A stretch of 64,000 nt of DNA from NCBI GenBank assembly GCA_019747815.1, contig JAIEQJ010000004.1:1-64000 (forward strand). The letters are read 5' to 3'. The position numbers and the translations under genes were made by a program. Under the pieces are notes generated by a model. It was given only the letters and a program-made list of their open reading frames with translations, was not told where the DNA came from and made no database searches. Numbering within the stretch: position 1 is the stretch's first letter; every line of letters begins with the position of its first letter. This DNA is from Hyphomonadaceae bacterium. Lineage in GTDB: Bacteria; Pseudomonadota; Alphaproteobacteria; Rhizobiales; Hyphomicrobiaceae. Below, in pieces: positions 7,937 through 17,332 of the stretch.

Positions 7937-8704
7937 TTGGGCGCACAGGTCACGATCACGCCGCTCGACGGCATCCCCCAGGTTCGCCCGGGTGACGATC
8001 TGGCGGGCCTGTTGATCGCGGCGCTGGAGGCGAGCGGGCTCGCCCTGCGCAACCAGGACATCCTGGCCGTGACGCAGAAGATCGTCTCCAAGGCCGAAGG
8101 GCGCTATCGCGATCTGGCGACGATCGCGCCCGGCGCGCGCGCGCTCGCGCTGGCGGCGATCACGCACAAGGACCCGCGCCTCGTCGAGGCGATCCTCGCG
8201 GAGGCCGCCGAGGTGCTGCGCGCGCAACCGCACGTGCTCATCGTCGCCACGCGGCATGGCCTGGTGCTGGCGAATGCCGGCATCGACCAGTCGAACCTGG
8301 AGGCCGGGGACGGCGGCGAGCGCGTGCTGCTGCTGCCGGAGGATCCCGATGCCAGCGCCCGGCGCCTCCAGGCGCGCCTCAATCAGCACTTCCGCGCCGA
8401 TATCGGCGTGATCGTCACCGACAGCACTGGCCGGGCCTGGCGGCTCGGCACCGTCGGGCTCGCCATCGGCGCAGCGGGCGTGCCCTCGCTGCTCGACCGG
8501 CGGGGCGAGCCCGACCTCGGCGGCCGGCCGCTGCAGGTCACCGAGGTCGGCTTTGCCGATGCGGTGGCAGCGGCCGCGGTGCTCGCCATGGGGGAAGCCG
8601 CCGAAGCCCGCCCCGCCGCCCTGGTGCGCGGGCTGGCCTGGCGCGCGCCACAAACGCCGGCCTGCGCGCTCGTGCGGCCCAAACGCGAGGATCTGTTTCG
8701 ATGA
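7937..8704 (+). CDS. cofE: Coenzyme F420:L-glutamate ligase
   Basis: GTP-dependent ligase adding gamma-linked glutamates to F420-0. 255 residues from the TTG chosen here. An ATG at 7889 would give 16 extra residues overlapping npdG, and CTG 7931 is also possible; AAGGA just upstream favours 7931/7937. CofE motifs are ITPLDGIPQVRPGDDL, DILAVTQKIVSKAEGR, GIDQSN and the metal/GTP-binding IVTDSTGRAWRLGTVG. It is the short form: the C-terminal FMN/nitroreductase domain of mycobacterial FbiB is absent. It ends in an ATGA overlap with cofD. Confidence 0.92.
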   Translation: MGAQVTITPLDGIPQVRPGDDLAGLLIAALEASGLALRNQDILAVTQKIVSKAEGRYRDLATIAPGARALALAAITHKDPRLVEAILAEAAEVLRAQPHVLIVATRHGLVLANAGIDQSNLEAGDGGERVLLLPEDPDASARRLQARLNQHFRADIGVIVTDSTGRAWRLGTVGLAIGAAGVPSLLDRRGEPDLGGRPLQVTEVGFADAVAAAAVLAMGEAAEARPAALVRGLAWRAPQTPACALVRPKREDLFR

Positions 8705-9696
8705 AGAGCATCGATCGGGCCTCGTATGTCGCGCTGTCCGGTGGCATCGGCGGCGCCAAGCTGTCGCTTGGCCTGGCGCATCTGCTGGGCGAGCGGCTGA
8801 GCCTCATCGTCAACACCGGCGACGACTTCGAGCATGTCGGCCTTTACGTCTCGCCCGACATCGACACCATGCTCTACACGCTGGGCGGGGTCGTCAACAC
8901 CGAGACGGGATGGGGCCGCCGCGACGAGACCTGGAGCTTCATGCAGGCCTTGGGCGAACTCGGCGGGCCGACCTGGTTCAACCTCGGCGACCGCGACCTG
9001 GCAACCCACGCGGAGCGGACGCGGCGGCTCACGGCCGGCGAGACGCTGACCGGCATTACCGCACACCTCGCCAGCAGGCTCGGCATCGCCGCCCGCGTCC
9101 TGCCCATGGCGGATGCGCCGGTGCGCACGCTGATCGACAGCGACGCCGGCGTGCTGGCGTTCCAGGAGTACTTCGTGCGCGACCGATGCCGGCCGGCCGT
9201 GCGCGCCATCCGCCATGACGGCGCCCCCGCCGCGTGCCTCAGCCCGCAGGTGAGAAAGGCGCTGGCGGCCCCCGATCTGGCGGGCATCATCATCTGCCCG
9301 TCGAACCCCTGGCTCAGCATCGATCCGATCCTGGCGGTGCCCGGCCTCAGCGCGGCCCTGCGGGCGGCCGGCGCGCCGATCATCGCCGTCACACCCATTG
9401 TCGGCGGCGCGGCGCTGAAGGGGCCGACGGCCAAGATCATGGGCGAACTCGGCCTGACGCCGGAGGCGCTGAGCATCGCCGAGCACTACGCCGACCTGAT
9501 CGACGGCTTCGTGCTCGATATCGAGGACGCGGCGGCGGCCGGCGCGATCCCCACGCGCACCACACTCGCCCAAACGGTGATGCAGACCTTCGACGACAAG
9601 GTGGCGCTGGCGCGCCACTGCCTGGCGGCCTGCGCAAGCATCGCCCGCCAGCGCCGCGCCGGCGCTCCGCCGCCGCGCGCAAAGGTGCGGCCATGA
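8701..9696 (+). CDS. cofD: 2-phospho-L-lactate (or PEP) transferase CofD
   Basis: 331-residue transferase that joins the phospholactyl/enolpyruvyl moiety from the GDP-activated precursor to the deazaflavin Fo, forming F420-0 or dehydro-F420-0. It shows the N-terminal ALSGGIGGAKLSLGLAHLL, LIVNTGDDFEHVGLYVSPDID, TWFNLGDRDLATH and IICPSNPWLSIDPIL motifs of the CofD/FbiA family. ATGA overlaps at both ends (with cofE and cofC) indicate tight translational coupling. Length is normal. Confidence 0.95.
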   Translation: MKSIDRASYVALSGGIGGAKLSLGLAHLLGERLSLIVNTGDDFEHVGLYVSPDIDTMLYTLGGVVNTETGWGRRDETWSFMQALGELGGPTWFNLGDRDLATHAERTRRLTAGETLTGITAHLASRLGIAARVLPMADAPVRTLIDSDAGVLAFQEYFVRDRCRPAVRAIRHDGAPAACLSPQVRKALAAPDLAGIIICPSNPWLSIDPILAVPGLSAALRAAGAPIIAVTPIVGGAALKGPTAKIMGELGLTPEALSIAEHYADLIDGFVLDIEDAAAAGAIPTRTTLAQTVMQTFDDKVALARHCLAACASIARQRRAGAPPPRAKVRP

Positions 9697-10370
9697 GCGG
9701 TGCGGCACCCTGGGCGATCGTGCCGGTCAAATCGCTCGATGCGGCCAAGCAGCGCCTCAAGGCGGTGCTGCCGCTCGAGGCACGCCGCCGGCTGATGCGG
9801 GTCATGCTGGAGGATGTGCTGGCGACGCTCGGCCAGGTCGAGGGGCTCGGCCCCGTGCTGGTGGTGACCCCCGACGCCCTGGTGGCGGAGCTGGCGGCGA
9901 GCGCCGGCGCGCACGTTCTGCGCGAGGCCGAGGATCGCGGCCATAGCGCTGCAGCAATCGCCGGCTTTCGACAGGCGCAGGCTCGGGGCGCAACGCGCGC
10001 GCTCACGCTGCCCGCCGACGCGCCCCTCGTCACCGCCGCCGAGCTCGACAGCCTGATCGCGTTCGATGCCGGCCTCACAGGCCCGCATCTGACCCTGGTG
10101 CCCGCCCACGACGGCGACGGCACCAACGGCTTTCTGGCGAGCCCGCCCGAGCTCATGGCGCCGAGCTTCGGGCCGGGCAGCTTTGCCCGGCATCGCGCTG
10201 ACGCCGCCGGCCGCCGCATTGCATGCCACGTGCATGAGCTGCCGGGGCTGGCGCTCGACATCGACGCGCCCGGCGACCTGGCGCGCCTCATGGCGCACAA
10301 GCAGAGGTGTCCGCGCTACGATTTTCTTGGGCAGCGGCACCTCGAGACGACAAGCGAATCGGAGCGGTGA
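9693..10370 (+). CDS. cofC: Phospholactate/PEP guanylyltransferase CofC
   Basis: 225-residue nucleotidyltransferase supplying the GDP-activated side-chain precursor to CofD. Motifs: AIVPVKSLDAAKQRL (GTP-binding N-terminus), TLPADAPLVTAAEL (metal-binding Asp) and DGDGTNGFLASPP with SFGPGSFARH. Homologues use 2-phospholactate (archaea), phosphoenolpyruvate (actinobacteria) or 3-phosphoglycerate (one betaproteobacterial example). The choice cannot be read here. The start is fixed by ATGA overlap with cofD, and the stop overlaps the fbiC start (TGATG). Confidence 0.9.
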   Translation: MSGAAPWAIVPVKSLDAAKQRLKAVLPLEARRRLMRVMLEDVLATLGQVEGLGPVLVVTPDALVAELAASAGAHVLREAEDRGHSAAAIAGFRQAQARGATRALTLPADAPLVTAAELDSLIAFDAGLTGPHLTLVPAHDGDGTNGFLASPPELMAPSFGPGSFARHRADAAGRRIACHVHELPGLALDIDAPGDLARLMAHKQRCPRYDFLGQRHLETTSESER

Positions 10371-12751
10371 TGAGCGTGGATGTGACGACGGCAGACGCGC
10401 TGGCGGCGGCAGCATCGGGCAAGCGTCTCGCGCACGCCCAGGCTTTGGCCCTGGCGGGATGCGAGGATCTGGCCCGGCTCACGGCGCTCGCCGAGCGTCT
10501 CTGCCTCGCCGGGCATGGGCCGACGGTGAGCTTCTCCAAAAAGGTGTTCATCCCGCTGACGCAGCTGTGCCGCGACGTGTGCCACTACTGCACCTTCGCC
10601 CGGGCGCCGCGCACCGATGCCCCGCACTACCTTGCGCCCGAGGCCGTGCTGGAGATCGCGCGCGCCGGCCAGGCCGCCGGCTGCAAGGAGGCGCTGTTCA
10701 CCCTCGGCGACCAACCCGAGCTGCGCTATGGCGCGGCGCGTGCGGCGCTGGCAGCACTGGGGGCGGATTCGACCCTCGCCTATCTGCAATCCTCGGCCAG
10801 CCTGGTGCTCGGCGAAACCGGCCTCTTGCCCCACCTCAACCCCGGCGTGATGGACGAGGGCTGGCTGCGGCGGCTGCGGGCCGTATCTGTGTCGCAGGGC
10901 ATCATGCTGGAGACCACCGCCGAACGCTTATCGAAGCGCGGCGGCCCGCATTTCGGCTCACCCGACAAGCACCCCGCCGTGCGCCTGGCAACGCTGGAGG
11001 CGGCGGGTCGCGCCGGGGTTCCTTTCACCACGGGCATCCTGATCGGCATCGGCGAGACCAAGGCCGAGCGCATCGCCGCCCTGCTCGCCATCCGCGATGC
11101 GCATGCGCGCCACGGCCACGTGCAGGAAGTCATCGTCCAGAACTTCCGCGCCAAGCCCGGCACCCGCATGGCCACGGCGGCGGAGCCGGCGCTGGCAGAC
11201 CATCTGTGGACCATTGCCGTCGCCCGCATCGTGCTCGGGCCCCACATGAACATCCAGGCGCCGCCCAACCTGCAGCCCGAGGGCCTGGCGCACCTGATCC
11301 GCGCCGGCATCAACGACTGGGGCGGGGTGTCGCCCGTGACGCCCGACCACGTCAATCCCGAGGCGCCCTGGCCGCATCTGCGCGATCTGGCTCAGGCCAC
11401 CGAACGGGCCGGCCGCACGCTGGTGGAGCGGCTGGCGCTCTATCCTGACTATCTGGCCGCGCCGGCACGATGGCTCGATCCGGCTCCGGCACGCCATGTC
11501 CTGCGCGTGCAGGATGCCGCCGGCCTCGCGCGCGAGGATGCCTGGTCGCCGGGCGCCGCCGAGGCGCTGCCGGCCCCGCACGTGGCGCTGATCCGCGCCG
11601 GCGCGGCACCGTCGGCAAGCCTGGTCCGCGTCCTCGCGCGGGCATCCGCGCGGGAAGCCCTGTCCGAGACCGACATCGTCCAGCTCTTCTCGGCGCGCGG
11701 CGGCGACTTCGCGGCCGTGTGCCGGGCGGCCGACAGGCTGCGGACGGAGCGGACAGGCGACGTCGTCACCTACGTGGTCAACCGCAACATCAACTACACC
11801 AACATCTGCACCTACGGCTGCAAGTTCTGCGCCTTCTCCAAGGGCCGGCACAGCGTCCAATCACGCGAGAAGCCCTACGATCTCAGCCTCGAGGACATCG
11901 CGCGCCGCACGCGCGAGGCCTGGCAGCGCGGCGCCACGGAGGTGTGCCTGCAGGGCGGCATCCGTCCCGGCTACACGGGCGAGACCTACCTCGCCGTCGT
12001 AAACGCCGTGAAAGCGGCGGCACCGGGCATGCATGTGCATGCCTTCTCACCGCTGGAAATCTGGCACGGCGCCACCTCGCTGGGCCTGCCGCTGGCGCGC
12101 TATCTGGCGCAACTGAAGGCGGCGGGGCTCGGCAGCTTGCCGGGTACGGCCGCGGAAATCCTGGACGAGGAGGTGCGCGCGGTGCTGTGCCCCGACAAGA
12201 TTTCCACCGCCCAGTGGCTGGAGGTGATGGCGGCCGCCCATGGCGTCGGCCTCAGGAGCACGGCCACCATCATGTTCGGCCACGTCGACGCCTACCGCCA
12301 CTGGGCGCGCCATTTGCTGCGGGTGCGCGCGCTGCAGGCCCGCACCGGCGGTTTCACCGAGTTCGTGCCCCTCCCCTTCGTGCACATGGAGGCGCCCATC
12401 TATCTCAAGGGACAGGCGCGCAAGGGGCCGACCTTCCGCGAGGCGGTGCTGATGCATGCCGTGGCGCGGCTGGTGCTCGACCCCCTGATCCCCAACATCC
12501 AGGCGTCCTGGGTGAAAATGGGGCCGGAGGGCGCCCGATTGTGCCTGGAGGCCGGCGCCAACGACATGGGCGGGGTGCTGATGGATGAATCCATCACGCG
12601 CGCGGCGGGCGCGGTGCACGGTCAGCAGGTCTGCGCTGAGGAGATGCAGCGCATCATTGGCGCTGCCGGCCGCACACCGCTGCAGCGCACAACGCTGTAC
12701 GGCCCGGTGCCGGTCGAACGTGCCAACCCCGATCGCCTGTTGGCGGGTTGA
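10370..12751 (+). CDS. fbiC: Fo synthase, fused CofG-CofH (FbiC type)
   Basis: 793-residue bifunctional radical-SAM enzyme making the deazaflavin Fo from tyrosine and the flavin precursor 5-amino-6-ribitylaminouracil. The N-terminal CofG half has the cluster motif Cys67-x3-Cys71-x2-Cys74 (CRDVCHYC). The C-terminal CofH half has Cys480-x3-Cys484-x2-Cys487 (CTYGCKFC). A linker of about 100 residues joins them. The fusion is the actinobacterial arrangement, whereas archaea carry two genes, so the operon probably has a bacterial source. Last gene of the pxpA-npdG-cofEDC-fbiC run. Confidence 0.95.
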   Translation: MSVDVTTADALAAAASGKRLAHAQALALAGCEDLARLTALAERLCLAGHGPTVSFSKKVFIPLTQLCRDVCHYCTFARAPRTDAPHYLAPEAVLEIARAGQAAGCKEALFTLGDQPELRYGAARAALAALGADSTLAYLQSSASLVLGETGLLPHLNPGVMDEGWLRRLRAVSVSQGIMLETTAERLSKRGGPHFGSPDKHPAVRLATLEAAGRAGVPFTTGILIGIGETKAERIAALLAIRDAHARHGHVQEVIVQNFRAKPGTRMATAAEPALADHLWTIAVARIVLGPHMNIQAPPNLQPEGLAHLIRAGINDWGGVSPVTPDHVNPEAPWPHLRDLAQATERAGRTLVERLALYPDYLAAPARWLDPAPARHVLRVQDAAGLAREDAWSPGAAEALPAPHVALIRAGAAPSASLVRVLARASAREALSETDIVQLFSARGGDFAAVCRAADRLRTERTGDVVTYVVNRNINYTNICTYGCKFCAFSKGRHSVQSREKPYDLSLEDIARRTREAWQRGATEVCLQGGIRPGYTGETYLAVVNAVKAAAPGMHVHAFSPLEIWHGATSLGLPLARYLAQLKAAGLGSLPGTAAEILDEEVRAVLCPDKISTAQWLEVMAAAHGVGLRSTATIMFGHVDAYRHWARHLLRVRALQARTGGFTEFVPLPFVHMEAPIYLKGQARKGPTFREAVLMHAVARLVLDPLIPNIQASWVKMGPEGARLCLEAGANDMGGVLMDESITRAAGAVHGQQVCAEEMQRIIGAAGRTPLQRTTLYGPVPVERANPDRLLAG

Positions 12752-12788
12752 ATTATCCCCCTTGATCGGCGGCGCAAGCCAATGGATA

Positions 12789-12804
12789 GTGGTACTAATA
12801 ATAG
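12789..12804 (+). promoter_or_regulatory. Operator-like motif before the PLP-enzyme gene
   Basis: GTGGTACTAATAATAG lies in a short AT-rich stretch 72 bp before the GTG start of the PLP-enzyme gene. It matches the minus-strand motif between pxpB and pxpA at 13 of 16 positions, including the CTA-N4-TAG core. This suggests that the F420/pxp genes and the CoA-transferase genes answer to one regulator, probably the GntR/HutC protein at 3.8-4.5 kb (inference). Confidence 0.45.
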
Positions 12805-12860
12805 AACAATAGCAACACCGAGCCGCCTGCGTCCGTCATGATCGATTGAGGATAGAGCCT

Positions 12861-14366
<1,506 letters not shown>

Positions 14367-14391
14367 GACCGACGAGGAGACAGGCGCACTC

Positions 14392-15363
14392 ATGAGTACA
14401 GATGCTTTGGTGACACCCTACCGGCAGCTCCGCGAGGAGACGCTCACGCGCGATCGCGGCCTGCGCGAGAAGGTGATGTCGCTCGAGGAGGCAACCCGTT
14501 TCGTCAACGACGGCGATCATGTGGCGCTCGGCGGCTGCCATCTCTCCCGCACGCCCAGCGCCATGCTCTGGGCGCTGATCCGTGCCCGCAGGCAGAACCT
14601 GACGGTGTCGCGCTCCATCGCCTCCACGGAAACGGACCTGCTGCTCGCCTCCGGCGTGTCGCGGCACGTGGTGACGAGCTGGTTCAGCCAGGGTCTGATC
14701 TGGGGCGTCTCCAAGGTGATGCGCCACCACGTCGAGAACAAGCTCGCCGTGTTCGACGAGTGGAGCCATATGTCGATGGGGCTGCGCTATCGCGCGGGCG
14801 CCATGGGCATTCCCTTCATGCCCTCGCGCACCATGCTGGGCTCGGACGTGGGCAAGCGCCTGGGCGAGGGCTTCAAGTCCATGACCTGCCCGTTCACCAA
14901 CGAGGACGTGGGCCTGCTGCCCGCCCTGAACCCCGACGTGGCCCTGATCCACGTGCAGCGCTGCGACCCCTACGGCAATGCCCAGCTCGACGGACTGCAG
15001 TTCATGGACCTCGACATCGCCATGGCGGCCAAGCGCGTCATCCTGACGACGGAACGCATCGTCTCCAACGAGCAGATCCGGCGTGCACCGGACCACACGC
15101 GCATCCCCTTCTTCACCGTGGAGGCGGTGGTGGAGGCGCCGATCGGCTGCGCTCCGCACGAGTGCTACGGCGTGTACGAGCCCTTCTTCTCCCATCTCGA
15201 CGACTATGCCGCCCTCACCACCAAGGACCCCGTGCAGGGCACGCAGGGCTATCTCGAGCGCTATTACTACGAGCCAAAGTCGTGGTCTGACTATCTGTCC
15301 AGGCTCGGCATGGATGCCGTTCTCGATGCATGCCGTCGCGGCAGGAAGGTGCACAATGACTAA
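14392..15363 (+). CDS. CoA-transferase subunit A (glutaconate type)
   Basis: 323-residue alpha subunit of a family I CoA-transferase. MSLEEATRFVNDGDHVALGGCHLSRTP matches the N-terminal glycine-rich region, and NPDVALIHVQRCDPYGNAQ is a strong family signature. In this enzyme class the A and B subunits transfer CoA from acetyl-CoA or succinyl-CoA to a carboxylate. The start has GAGGAGA upstream, and the stop overlaps the subunit B start by 8 bp. Dicarboxylate specificity is suggested by likeness to GctA but is not proven. Confidence 0.88.
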   Translation: MSTDALVTPYRQLREETLTRDRGLREKVMSLEEATRFVNDGDHVALGGCHLSRTPSAMLWALIRARRQNLTVSRSIASTETDLLLASGVSRHVVTSWFSQGLIWGVSKVMRHHVENKLAVFDEWSHMSMGLRYRAGAMGIPFMPSRTMLGSDVGKRLGEGFKSMTCPFTNEDVGLLPALNPDVALIHVQRCDPYGNAQLDGLQFMDLDIAMAAKRVILTTERIVSNEQIRRAPDHTRIPFFTVEAVVEAPIGCAPHECYGVYEPFFSHLDDYAALTTKDPVQGTQGYLERYYYEPKSWSDYLSRLGMDAVLDACRRGRKVHND

Positions 15364-16138
15364 GCATCAGTTGGCAGACGACACCTACACGGCATCGGAG
15401 CTGCTGTGCGTCATGGCCGCCCGGTTGCTCAAGGACGGGCAGATCGTGTTTGCCGGCATCGGCGTGCCGCTGCTTGCCGCCACCCTGGCGCAGCATCAGT
15501 TCGCCCCGCACCTGACGATCCTGTTCGAGGGCGGCACCATCGGGCCGCGCATCGTGCCGGGCGAGCTGCCGCCCTCCACCAACGAGCAGCGCTGCACGCG
15601 CCACGCCAACATGCTGCTGCCGATCACGGACGTTCTGCTGCTCCTGCAGCGCGGCTACGTCGACATCGGCTTCATGGGCGGGGCCCAGATCGACCGCTTC
15701 GGCAATCTCAACTCCTCCTTCATCGGCGATGCCGACAACCCCAAGACCCGCCTGCCCGGCACCGGCGGCGGCAACGACATCTCCTCCCTCACCAACATGA
15801 TCGTGGCGATGAAGCACGAGAAGCGCCGTTTCGTGGCGGATGTGGACTTCATCACCTCCCCGGGTTGGGTCAAGGGCCGGCGCTCGCGGGCGGAAGCAGG
15901 CCTGCCGGAGGGCGGATTGTGGCGGGTCGTGACCGACCTCGCCCTCATGGGCTTCGATGAAGAGACACGCGAGATGAAGGTGCTTGCCCTGCAGCAGGGC
16001 GTGACGCGCGAGCAGGTGCAGGACAATACCGGCTTCAAGCTGCTGTTCGACGAGAAGCTGCAGACGGTGGCGCCGCCGACCAAGGAGGAGCTTGCCACGC
16101 TCCGCCACCTCGACCCCGACTGCCGCTTCACGGCGTAG
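15356..16138 (+). CDS. CoA-transferase subunit B (glutaconate type)
   Basis: 260-residue beta subunit partner. YTASELLCVMAARLLKDGQIVFAGIGVPLLAA opens the protein, and FEGGTIGPRIVPGELPPST and GFMGGAQIDRFGNLNSSFIG are family segments. The catalytic carboxylate of family I enzymes sits in this chain, and FEGG is the candidate region. It overlaps subunit A by 8 bp, so equal translation is likely. The LLM oxidoreductase follows after 54 bp on the same strand. Confidence 0.88.
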   Translation: MTKHQLADDTYTASELLCVMAARLLKDGQIVFAGIGVPLLAATLAQHQFAPHLTILFEGGTIGPRIVPGELPPSTNEQRCTRHANMLLPITDVLLLLQRGYVDIGFMGGAQIDRFGNLNSSFIGDADNPKTRLPGTGGGNDISSLTNMIVAMKHEKRRFVADVDFITSPGWVKGRRSRAEAGLPEGGLWRVVTDLALMGFDEETREMKVLALQQGVTREQVQDNTGFKLLFDEKLQTVAPPTKEELATLRHLDPDCRFTA

Positions 16139-16192
16139 CCGCGGCATGGCCGATCCGATCATCACACCAGACGAGGCGCGTAAGAGACATCC

Positions 16193-17146
16193 ATGAGCCA
16201 GAAGAAGCAAACCGTATTCGGCATCGCCATGCGGAACTTCACCAAGTATCCGGAGATGCCGAGCGCTGCCGAGCTGATCGAGTACGGCGTGCGCATGGAG
16301 GAGCTGGGTTATGAATCGCTCTGGGCCTGGGACCACATCCTGCTCGGCGTCGACCCGAACTTCCCGATCCACGAAGCCCTGACGATCCTCACTGCCGTGG
16401 CGGCGCGCACCACCAAGATCAAGGTCGGCACCGGCATCCTGGTGATGCCGATGCGCAACCCCGTGGTGCTCGCCAAGGAACTGGCCACCATCGACCACAT
16501 CTCCAACGGTCGGCTGATCGTGGGTGCGGCGGTCGGCTGGTACAAGCGCGAGTTCGACTCCCTCGGCGTCGACTTCACCAAGCGCGGCAAGATCATGGAG
16601 CAGAGCCTCGAGATCATCAATCGGCTCTGGACCGAGGACAAGGTCAGCGGCGAGTATCCGCCCTATTCGCTGCGCGGCGCCGTGCTCTACCCCAAGCCGG
16701 TGCAGAAGCCCCGTCCGCCGATCCTGATCGGCGGCTACGTCGACGCGGTCTTGAAGCGGGCGGCCACCAAGGGCGACGGCTGGCTCACCTACTACTACAC
16801 GGCGGAAAGCTTCTCGCGCACGTGGGCCAAGATCAGAGGCTTCGCCGAGGAGGCCGGTCGCAACCCCGACGAGCTCAACTCCACCAACCAGCTCCCGATC
16901 TGCATCGGTCCGCGGGCCAAGGTCGAGGGACCCTTCAAGCACTGGCTGCAGACGGAATGGGATTATGCGGCCTGGTCGGAGTCGACCATGGACAGTGCGA
17001 TCATGGGCACCCCCGAGGAATGCGTGGAGCAGCTCATGCCGCATATCGAGGCCGGCATCGATCGCATCATCTTCGTTCCTTACAAATACGAGAAGGAGCA
17101 GGTTGAGGCTGTTGCTCGACAAATCATCCCGCGGCTCAAACGATAG
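16193..17146 (+). CDS. LLM-class F420-dependent oxidoreductase
   Basis: 317-residue luciferase-like (TIM barrel) oxidoreductase. Family segments are YGVRMEELGYESLWAWDHIL, RTTKIKVGTGILVMPMRNPVVLAKELATIDHISNGRL (key part VGTGILV), GVGWYKREF-like VGAAVGWYKREFDSLGVDF and PILIGGYVDAVLKRAA. Members use F420H2 or FMN. Placement beside a complete F420 operon with npdG favours F420. It lies between the CoA-transferase and Liv transporter genes and is the best candidate for the redox step on the imported substrate. Substrate unknown. Confidence 0.85.
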   Translation: MSQKKQTVFGIAMRNFTKYPEMPSAAELIEYGVRMEELGYESLWAWDHILLGVDPNFPIHEALTILTAVAARTTKIKVGTGILVMPMRNPVVLAKELATIDHISNGRLIVGAAVGWYKREFDSLGVDFTKRGKIMEQSLEIINRLWTEDKVSGEYPPYSLRGAVLYPKPVQKPRPPILIGGYVDAVLKRAATKGDGWLTYYYTAESFSRTWAKIRGFAEEAGRNPDELNSTNQLPICIGPRAKVEGPFKHWLQTEWDYAAWSESTMDSAIMGTPEECVEQLMPHIEAGIDRIIFVPYKYEKEQVEAVARQIIPRLKR

Positions 17147-17332
17147 GCGACCGCAGTGAACGACAGAATTTTGCCGCGGGCATAAGACAGGGCAGGTAAA
17201 CTTGTCAGACTGGGGTCGCTCACCTAGGCTCGATTGTGATGGTGTTTCTAACATTGGAATGAATCCGCCGAGGGGCGTCCCCGCGCGGCAACTCGCCATC
17301 AAGGCATGCGTCTCATGAAGGGAGGACTTCGC

